Source: Tenebrio molitor (lineage: Eukaryota > Arthropoda > Insecta > Coleoptera > Tenebrionidae). From it: a stretch of 64,000 bases of DNA. The notes beneath the pieces were generated by a model. The model saw only the letters and a list, made by a program, of their open reading frames with translations, was not told where the DNA came from and ran no database searches. Both the position numbers and the translations under genes were made by a program. Each line of letters starts with the position of its first letter. Within the stretch, counting starts at the first letter, position 1. This document shows positions 55,401-64,000 of this stretch, one piece after another. The stretch spans positions 7,502,001 through 7,566,000 of the forward strand of contig NC_091048.1 of the NCBI RefSeq assembly GCF_963966145.1, read 5' to 3'.

Positions 55401-58400
55401 AGGCCGACTTCGCACCGGGGAGTATTTTTGAAAATTGCGTACCCACAGCGGATCCTTTGAACGTCTTAAATAGTGTGGACATTTTCCACGGGATTTCCCC
55501 GGAAATGATTTTTGTTCGGTTCTTATTCAAAGTTCTAACACTAGTGTCGCGACGTTGCGTTGAAATCGGGGAAAATGGAGGTGACGATTTTTTCGTAGAA
55601 GAAATCGCGATTTTTCTTACGTACTGCGTGCACGTTTTCCAGTCTGGTAAGTCCCTCTTCATTGAGATTCGTCAATATTTCCTTGTTTTTTCATCAGGCA
55701 GTCATTGCAAGATTGCTGTTTATGCCATCTCTAACGTCAACGTCGTTCAGTTGGAGGAAATTAGTAACAATTTTTTGAAAATGAAGGACTATCCCGTTTT
55801 GATGTTCTTGTGGTCTTACGTGTTGACACTTTTGAATTACAATGACAAGCATTTTTGGACCAAAGTAATCGACGCAAGCACAGCTTCGCCTTCCATTAAT
55901 CAAAAAATGATGGCGACTGGCAGTGTAATTTTGTTTTGTGACTACATGGTGAGTAGAATGTAGCATTATTAGTTGTTTAATTGTCTACAGAATCTTCTTT
56001 GGCAATTTCTTAATTTGTAATTCACTTTTGCGTCTTGGAAACAAATTGAGAACATTGCAGTAGATACTAACCCCCCTCGAATTGACACATCCATAATTAT
56101 TGATCATTATTGGGTTGACTTGCTTGTTAAATCAATTCTTTGTTCTATAAACGACAAATTAAACTTGAAGTTCATAAAAGACATTACATTTTTTGTTAAA
56201 CTTTTATAATCACACAATTTTATTATACAAAAGTATGACAGATGACAGACAACAATATATTAAAAACAGTACAGAGTAACAAAGTATGCTGTGCATTTAG
56301 GGTGCGTTCCAAATCTAAATGTTCAGTTCTTGACGTTTGTCACGTGATAATAATAGAGAAACAAATTTAGTTACAAAACCAGTTTTAAACAGTAAAATTG
56401 ACTGAGCAATTTCTAGAACCAGGACGTCCTTAAGTCGGATCAAGTTTCGTGGTTTTTAAACAACTACGTCCACCTAATCGTCGAGCTGTGCGACGAAGAC
56501 CCAATTTCAGAATTCATCTCGTCGATTCACCGCAACAGCCTCACCAGCAAGATCTTTGTGGACAGCTTAATGAAGAAACGCTTGAGCCCAACAGACGTAA
56601 GTCCTCCACAATTTTCACCATTGCTAATGACATTCGTTCATTCAAGTAGCCTGTTTTTGTGTCGAGAATTTTAAAATCCGTCGAAAACACTCACCCCAAC
56701 CACACCGGCGTTCTCCTCAAACTCCTGTTACCAGAACTGTTAGTGTCGCGGGAACTCGCCATCTCTAGATTAGTCGCGAACTTGGCCAGTCGCAAAATCG
56801 AGCTGCTTCTGACCATGTCGATGACGGAAGTGAACGAACAATTGCAGAGAGAAGACTTGCTGGGGGTAATCAAAAAGATGGTCGGCTTGAATTTAGTGAG
56901 GAAGTAAGATCGGTCTAGTTTAGTTGGTTTGCGATTTTAATGGCGCACTTGTAGACACGAAGCTTTGTCAAGTCTCTTGAACAAGCTTTGTACGCAGTAC
57001 TACGACATAAGTCCGCTGGAGTTCGACCAGAAGCGTTCCGTCAATCCAGACTACATTAAAAAGCTTCAAATTAACGAAAACTGGTATCTAGCGCAAATCA
57101 GAGGCAAGTGTAACAATAAGGAAACGGCGCAGCTTTTGTGCCGTTTGAATTATGAGGAGTTGAGTCGTTTCATGAGGAACGGAGATTTTTACAAAGGCAT
57201 TTTCAAAGAGTGTATCCAGCTGGGCCTGAATTGTACAAAAAGAGACAAAGCGGAAGTGGAGAGTCCTTTAATCAAGGCAAGCGTCGAGTGTTTGTTGGAT
57301 GAAGTGAGAAAAATATGCGATCGAGTCCCGGAACCTCACCAGGTTTTGTTATTTTCCTGAAGCGAACCAGTCGTCAAGTGTTTTTTCAGGTGTATAAAGT
57401 GCAAGGAAGGGAAGCTTCCAGTGCAGAATCGGAGTTTTCCACAAAATTAACAAAGCTGCTCGACGACACCGCTTTTTTCAATTTGTTGCAAGAAGTTATT
57501 CCGTCGGTCAATTTTTACGTTGAATCCCTACCCCATTTACCAAAAACGCAACTCTCTGACAGTGATGTTGAAATTCTGGTTAAGTTTAGTGTAATCTGTT
57601 TAGAATCAATAAACTACTTAATAGATGTTGATAACAATTTTAATGTAAATTATATCGAGTCTGCCATAAACTGTTCCACTTCAATACTTCGAGAGAAGAA
57701 CTTTTGTTGTTTGTTGAATCGCGACTCTCACATATCATGGTTGTGTTCCGCTGTAAATAGTCTACAAAAATTAGTAAGTTATTTGTTAGCTGACAAGGAA
57801 CCGCTCCCCGCGATTCCGAAATACGGGTTACAGACGTCAATAGACAATATCAAAACGGCCCCTGTAGGCGAAACTTGTTATCAACTCTACCTCCTCGTGA
57901 CTTGGTTGTACAAAATTCAAGATTCCAGTTTGACTATTCCAAATTTTATTTTGAAACCGATCAAAAATATCATCGTTTCGATATCTCGCTTGCCCGTTTT
58001 TAATTCGTACGTTTTGATACCTGCCCAAGTGTGGAAAAGCGGGTGGTCACCAGAACTGTTAGGCAACTTCCACACCCAAGTCCCTCCCTTACCGATCGAA
58101 TTCCTCCAAGAGATCGACATCCTAGAAGAGTTCATCTTTAGGTAAATCGACGAAAACTGAAGAGTCACTACTAACAAATCTTTTCAGAATCACTCTGTTG
58201 GGTTGGACGTCGCGGCAGCAGTTCGAAGAGACCTGGATGTGTCTGTTAAGCGTCTTGTGCAACAATTTCGAAGACAAGGACGCTGTAGTGGTGCAAGACG
58301 TGGTCCACGCGTCTAGTCTGGCAGTCAAGGCGATCACAGCGCTGCTAGTACAAACGTTGTACCTACCGGTGCCGGGACACACTAACGTGTCGAAGCTGAT

Positions 58401-61057
58401 TCACGTTTCTCGATATCCACCCATCAAGAATTGTACTCTGAGGTATGTAAGAAAGAGTACTTTGGGGGTTAGGGAGTCATCTGTGGGTTGCAGCATCGAA
58501 AAATTGCGAAAAATACAAAAGACGCTTGAGACGAAACACACCGAATCCAGTTATCTGCCCAGAGTGATAAACATCTTCAAACATCCCAATTTTGAGAAGC
58601 GGTTCCAACACTACTCGTATGGACAGATGTCGGTCAAGTATCTGATGCTGGCCACTAAAACAGTAGAAGTGGAGGATAACTGTCAAACTTCGAGGATTTG
58701 GGAGCACAAAACGACTCTCCTGGACAATAGCGGCTTGGATATAAATTCTTGTTTGCAGTTTTTGTTGGACTACTACACCCAGTTACTGAAAAATCAAGTA
58801 AATTGTTTGTTATGATTTTTCTTCTTATGTGTCATTCGGCGGTTTTAGTCGACAACACCGTTACGATTTCTCCATGAAATCGTGAGATCTACAGTCATCA
58901 TTTCAGACCTTTTTATTGACAAATCACAGTTTAGTTGGATGTTGGAGGTCTTCTTAGAACTGTCAAAAATGCACACAGTGGAGGACGAGTTGTTGCACCA
59001 GTACCTAATCGTTGGGATTGCTAAAGCAACAGCTGTTTTAACACCAGTTAGTTGAATAAGAAGAAATCTTGAGTCTTTGGTGTACAAACTCTTTTGTTTC
59101 TAGGACTTGGAAACTTACGAGAACATCAAGAAATTGTTGGTGCAATACTTAAAGAGCTCGTTCCTGCCGTCTAGAATGGCGTGTTTGCACGGACTCTTGT
59201 ACATTTTGGAAGGATGTAAGTTGAGTAACATTACCATCGGTGGAATCTCGGAGGAAATGCAGATTATTCTTCCTTGTGCTGTAGAATACGTTCAGTGTAA
59301 TTTAAACTCGAACAATGGGTTTGTTTGGTGACGTTTTTATTTCTGTTTTTGGTTTACCTGAATGTTTTAGAATCCTAAAACGCTCACAGGAGCATACCGT
59401 TCTGGTGTGGACTTTGGGATTTTTTCTCATCGAGAATATAGATGAAGCACATCTAGATCCTAGTTTTGTTTCGAGTACGTTACATGTGGCATTTACGGTG
59501 CTGTTGCAGCAGAAACCGACCAACACTCTTCAGTTGGTCTTGATGAAGGTAAATAACACGACCTGCTGTATTATAACCGGCCTGTTCATTTAATTAAAAA
59601 TACATTATGAAAATGTTTACGAGAAAGAGCCAATTTCCGCCGGTGAGGGCGCCACAGAATGGGCGCTTCTAAGGTACTATATCACAAAGGTATCGCCAAC
59701 GGTGCAGAGATATATCTCTCTCTCTTTTAATTTCGAGCAATGTTAAGTTAATCTGTTTTGACATGATACAAAAATCCCGTACAATTGTGTACTTCTATCT
59801 TTGTCACGCTCACGGGATTTATCGATAATGTCCTCTCTTTTAATTTCGAGGCGAAAAATTGTGGAGCGGAATGGCGCTACCTTCCAAAGATACAGTACCT
59901 TAGGCGCTTCACGCTTAAGTAATATAATTAATGCGCAATATAACAAATAACAACACTAAACACAAAAAAACGAACAATAAGGAAAAGATTCACGAATGTA
60001 ATTTCAAAGCACCAAAAAATAAAGAGTTTTTTGACTTCAAAATGTCATTTGAATATGTCATTCTCGGTGACAAAAACTTAAAATAAAATGAAAAGCGCCC
60101 GTACACTAGCGCTGTGTGGGGATGACTCAAACTACACTTTTGAACAGGCTGGTCGTGGTAAATAATTTTTCTTATGCATTATACAGTTAACTGCAAAATT
60201 TTCAGGCACTAGAAAGATTAATCATATTTAAGAAAAGCGTTGCAAAGAACAATGGAAAGCAGATTATGAATTTAGCTTTGGAGAAAATTAAAAGTGAAAA
60301 CCCATACATTTCTATATTAGGGATGCAGCTACTTCTGACCTACATGTACACAGGTACTGGTGACAACAATACAAGCATACTAATGACAAGTAAATAATTT
60401 GTTGCAGATTGTGCAGAGCAGCTGGAAGCCGTGGGTCCTCAAACAAATCCGGACCACTTGGTACAAACTATCGAAAAAATATCGGCCATATTTGAGCATA
60501 TCAAACGTGGCTACGTGTTCGAAATAGAAATTTTGTGTTTCGTCTTACCCGACATCCTCAACGACTTTTTCTCTCCTTCGGACATTCTCACAAAGGTGAT
60601 CGGCGAGTTTTTGTCGCCGCAACAACCACATCCTAAACTGCTGAGCAGGGTGGTTTTCAGGGTAAATATATTTTTTTCCAGTCGATTCGGTTTAAAGTCC
60701 TGCTTTTAGGTTTTCGAAAGGGCCATTGAAGAAAAACAACTGCCGCTACTTCAAGACTGGGTGGTTTTTAGTCTCTCCAATTTTACGCAGTCGTTGTCCG
60801 TCGGGATGGCAACATGGTGCTTGACTTGTTTCTTCATAAGCGCGAGTTCCAACGAGTGGTTGCGTTCGTTCTTTCCATATGTACAAACACGTGTCGGTCG
60901 ATACGAGTATGAAGATAGAAAGATGTTGTGTATAGCGGGCTCGGACTTTTATAAAAATTTAACGAACAAGAAACAAAAAGAAACGTTCATTCAGAATTTC
61001 AACAAGATCAAAGATCAACCGGACACGTTGTTTAACGATTTGTTATCTTCTTTGTAA
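49404..61057 (+). CDS. htt: Huntingtin, complete, 30 exons
   Basis: Exons: 49404-49486, 49535-49718, 49770-50048, 50097-50238, 50292-50464, 50923-51115, 51359-51723, 51778-52221, 52270-52425, 52472-52632, 52683-52950, 53000-53231, 53495-53886, 53937-54437, 54500-54660, 54711-55242, 55292-55646, 55698-55948, 56417-56596, 56650-56903, 56955-57342, 57390-58141, 58188-58442, 58494-58797, 58849-59046, 59104-59318, 59371-59548, 60206-60353, 60408-60661, 60710-61057. They keep phase throughout and encode 2781 residues. Diagnostic segments: N-terminus MATQEKLLKSLEILKSL; RNGPAKSLRAALKRFSQLAH; VNYCLLDSEQIFIGFVLKQF; IPKIIQLCDGLMASGQ; ITLLGWTSRQQFEETW; DILTKVIGEFLSPQQPHPK; VVFSLSNFTQSLSVGMATW. It is a HEAT-repeat scaffold linked to vesicle transport and autophagy in animals. 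There is no polyglutamine or proline-rich tract after the N-terminal helix: exon 1 ends with SPNQTFDPSK. It is shorter than the vertebrate protein (about 3140). Intron 27 carries nested repeats. Confidence 0.95.
59597..60150 (+). repeat. Interspersed repeat copy in huntingtin intron 27
   Basis: It matches the copies in mio intron 5 and in the Ack intron (CATTATGAAAAT, TTTCCGCC, TGGGCGCTTC, ACACTAAACACAAAAA, ACTCAAACTAC). A 233-bp hAT-like MITE interrupts it. Confidence 0.75.
59670..59902. mobile_element. hAT-type MITE, 233 bp, exact 8-bp duplication
   Basis: TAAGGTACTATATC at the left is mirrored by GATACAGTACCTTA at the right. GGCGCTTC at 59662-59669 is repeated exactly at 59903-59910. The uninterrupted repeat copy near 63785 shows the empty site. 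Confidence 0.85.
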
Positions 61058-61196
61058 AGTAGGTGTGTGTACATAATACGAATTTATATTGAAATTTAAA
61101 ATTACTGTTTATGGCACGTGCGTAATTAAACTGAACTACCAAAACTGTGGCAAGCTTCATTGATATGTCAAAGATTTACCCATCAAATTTATGTTT

Positions 61197-61202
61197 AATA
61201 AA
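61197..61202 (+). promoter_or_regulatory. Polyadenylation signal AATAAA
   Basis: AATAAA lies 140 bp after the huntingtin stop codon and is the first such hexamer downstream. Confidence 0.6.
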
Positions 61203-62051
61203 GTAAAATAGAAGTTAAGTTAAAGAAGTACAGTTCGAAAAGTGTAAATTCGACAGAGGGCAAGAGACAACGTTTAGACCGCTGAAGAAAATACAGATTT
61301 TACAGCAGAAATGGGGAAAAACGATGAAATTGTGACGGGAGAAGGTGGAATACCAAGCTCAAAACAATAAAACATTGATGAAAATGTTGAGAAAATTAAA
61401 CCAAGATATATTTTCAAATGTTTATTTTGTTATAATATCAATGAAAATGTAAAAAAATTCAAAATATTGCGAAGAAATGCAAAAATTGTCCATAATTTGT
61501 TGCATACGCTTTTAGGTTGGCAGCATTTATTTAAACAAACATTTGCATGCAATGTTTGACAAGCTGTCATTGTCAAGCGAGCGAGTGATGGCCTTGTGGT
61601 TTTTTAATTGTTTATATGCGATAGTGAGTGCAAAGTCTTCTTTGTAATAACAATTTTATTGCAAATAGAACGCCAATGGTCGTCGACCTTTAAGGTAAGC
61701 CACAAATTTTTTTACCGCGAGCGATTTCCTGATAAACAAGGGAGTACATTGAGAAAATTTTCAACAATGGGATATTTCCTGTTGCTCAACAATAGACGTT
61801 TATCTTGAATTCATTCGATAAATCCTGTTTATAAGAGCAGTAAGTGTAAAGTTGACACGCAACGTGACTGATTTAACGATTTTTATTGTTACTTAATCGC
61901 ACGAATTTGTGGTGGGTTAGGTTAAGACGATTTTAAGTCCACTTTCACTTTTATCGCAGTTTACATCTCAATAATTCCCACCACGAATTAATCGTTGTCT
62001 TTCCCAGAATCAATTATGCGTATTTCGTGACAGCTTTAAAAAAACTTTAAA
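61203..62051. other. Intergenic region and Ack 5' leader
   Basis: No coding region is supported. The segment just before 62052 should contain the Ack promoter and 5' UTR; no core promoter element could be assigned with confidence. Confidence 0.45.
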
Positions 62052-64000
62052 ATGGCTGAAGATGGTCTTGAGTTGATACGAGAAATATTGGTGGACGTCC
62101 AACTGGTCCAGTTTTTGCTGCCCATCAGGGATGATCTCTTGATCACGAGATTAGAACACTTTGACCATGTGAAGCCTGAGGATTTAGAAAACATTGGACT
62201 GAGCAAACCAGGTAACCGGATTCTGTTTTATTTGTTATTGTAATTAACACCATACACGCCTCAGGCGCTAGGAGACTGTTGGAAGCTGTGAAAAAAAAGA
62301 GAACGCAATTGAAGAAACGTAATTTAATCAATAAATTAATTCCCGTGGCGGCTAATAAAGCAGCTACCTTGAAGAAGAATGATGAAATGCTCACGTTCAA
62401 TGACTTTACCTCATGCCTTATACCAGAATCTGATATATCTCTGTCTATCAAACTGGGCGACGGATCGTTCGGCGTGGTAAAAAAAGGCGAATGGAGCAGT
62501 CCCAGTGGCAGGATTTTACCGGTAGCTGTTAAGATTTTAAAAGCGGACGCTTTGACCCAGCCGGGCGTGTTCGAAGACTTTATCAAGGAGGTGCAAGCGA
62601 TGCACGTTCTCAGCCATCCGAATTTAATTCGTTTGTACGGAGTGGTGCTCTCCCAACCCATGAAGATGGTGACCGAATTGGCGTCCCTCGGTTCATTGTT
62701 GGACTATCTCAGGAAACAGTGCCAACAGACTCCTGTGCCCATGCTGTGCGAATATGCCACTCAAGTGGCCACCGGAATGGCATATTTAGAAAGCAAGCGC
62801 TTTCTGCATAGGGATTTGGCCTGCAGAAACGTTCTCTTGGCATCAGTAGATAAGGTTTGTCTGAATCGTGAACTATTCTATTGTTGATTTGTTATCACGT
62901 TTAGATCAAAATCGGCGACTTTGGTCTGATGCGGGCGTTACCGCAAGAAGAAGACTGTTACGTCATGACGGAGCACAAGAAAGTTCCTTTTCCTTGGTGC
63001 GCACCGGAGTCGCTCCGTTCGCGGCAGTTCAGCCACGCGTCCGACACCTGGATGTTCGGAGTTACCGTTTGGGAAATGTTTACTTTTGGAGAGGACCCCT
63101 GGATGGGTCTGATCGGGTCGGAAATCTTGAGGAAGATCGATAAGGAGGGGGAGCGACTCCAGCAACCGGAAGCTTGTCCTCCGGCCATTTACAGTATTTT
63201 GCTTCAGTGTTGGTTGAAGAATCCGATGGAGCGTCCCACTTTTGCCGCCTTGAAGGACTTTTTCAGGAAGAACAAGACACCCGTCATGAAGGCCGTCGCG
63301 GCCCACGACGAACCGAACAAATTGAAGATCGACGAGGGGGATGAGATTGCGATTATTGACGGAAGCGCAGAGCTGTACTGGTGGAAGGGACAGAATCAGA
63401 AGACGTTCGATATAGGGGTATTCCCCAGGTGGGCATTTTTTTTTTTTTAATTTATCAGGTTCAATAAGCAGAGTGGGATTCCTTTGGGAATTTCTCACTC
63501 ACTACTTCGGTGCGACATTGACTGAGTTTAATTATTTACAAATTCTATTTTGCGGTTGTCACTGCGCTTCAACAAAACTATCTGTCAAATGTCAAAAATG
63601 TCATTACACCAGTGACCAAAACCTACTAGAATACTTTCAATTTTGAAGTAATTTTATCACTACTGTTTATTTATCTTTTAAAAATTATGTGTAATATTGA
63701 AGTACGACCTGCGACATGTTCATTTTATAAAAAATGCATTATGAAAATATTTTCGAGAAAGTGCAAATTTCCGCCATAAAATGGGCGCTTCACTAAAAAT
63801 AATAATAATACGCAATATAACAAAGAACAATAACTACACTAAACACAAAAACAACGAACAATAAGGAAACAAGAAGTTTCTTGACTTTAAATTCAAAATG
63901 TCACGTGAACAAGAAAAATTGTCAGTGACAAAAACTTAAGATGAATAATATCCCCAAAAAGCGCCCGGTTACTAGCGCTCTGCGGGGGTTACTCAAACTA
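62052..64000 (+). CDS. Ack: Activated Cdc42 kinase (Ack/TNK2), 5' part
   Basis: Three exons, 62052-62211, 62265-62854 and 62905-63428, encode the first 424 residues; the gene continues past the right edge, and 63429-64000 is intron. Residues 1-62 form the SAM-like N-terminal domain (LENIGLSKPG). The tyrosine kinase domain spans about 110-370: glycine loop GDGSFG 118-123, Lys143 in VAVKILK, HRDLACRN 235-242, DFG 255-257, then an activation loop with DCYVMTEHKKVPFPWCAPES holding the usual regulatory tyrosine. An SH3 domain starts at about 385 (DEPNKLKIDEGDEIAIIDGS, YWWKGQNQ). This SAM-kinase-SH3 order is specific to the Ack family, non-receptor kinases acting downstream of Cdc42 in endocytosis and survival signalling. 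The CRIB and UBA parts would be further right. Confidence 0.95.
63720..64000 (+). repeat. Interspersed repeat copy in Ack intron
   Basis: The third copy of the family found in mio intron 5 and huntingtin intron 27, cut by the window end. It starts near TTATAAAAAATGCATTATGA and lacks the hAT-like MITE present in the huntingtin copy. Confidence 0.7.

Noticed and set aside
62938..63498. 186-residue minus-strand ORF over the Ack kinase exon
   Set aside because: Antisense shadow; the plus strand has a full set of kinase motifs.

Overview
This is a eukaryotic, almost certainly insect and probably beetle-like, nuclear DNA window. The evidence is AT-rich sequence, genes cut into many exons by introns of about 45-60 bp with GT..AG ends, animal-specific gene families, and a dense population of small TIR elements with TA target sites, non-LTR retrotransposons and solo LTRs. 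There is no bacterial organisation. No tRNA, rRNA or CRISPR was found.

Layout. Roughly 1-30.2 kb is a transposon graveyard: two families of restriction-like-endonuclease non-LTR retrotransposons (1-2.6 kb on the minus strand, 19.4-22.4 kb on the plus strand), two solo copies of a 1.88 kb LTR (17.3-19.2 and 26.0-27.9 kb), a 4.8 kb composite bounded by perfect 33-bp inverted repeats at TTAA sites (24.7-29.5 kb), a tyrosine-recombinase-like ORF carried in a TIR/TA element that split a hAT-like gene (7.0-10.0 kb), two broken copies of a small secreted-peptide gene, and many MITEs and foldback elements. From 30.3 kb host genes appear: mio/MIOS (minus, 11 exons), a coiled-coil protein resembling augmin subunit HAUS8 (plus), then about 10 kb of MITE-rich intergenic DNA, then hexosaminidase D (minus) head to head with a complete 30-exon huntingtin gene (plus), and the 5' part of Ack/TNK2 kinase (plus), which runs off the right edge.

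The host genes are unrelated housekeeping functions: amino-acid sensing to TORC1 through GATOR2 (mio), possible spindle microtubule nucleation (HAUS8-like), glycan hydrolysis (HexD), a HEAT-repeat scaffold (huntingtin) and Cdc42-linked signalling (Ack). They look like ordinary neighbours, not a pathway. Exon structures were assembled by hand from splice sites and reading phase; every junction of mio, HexD, huntingtin and the Ack part keeps phase, and the summed coding lengths of mio, HexD and huntingtin are multiples of three. The most unusual material is the nested mobile DNA, where several insertions carry exact target-site duplications that let the order of events be read directly.
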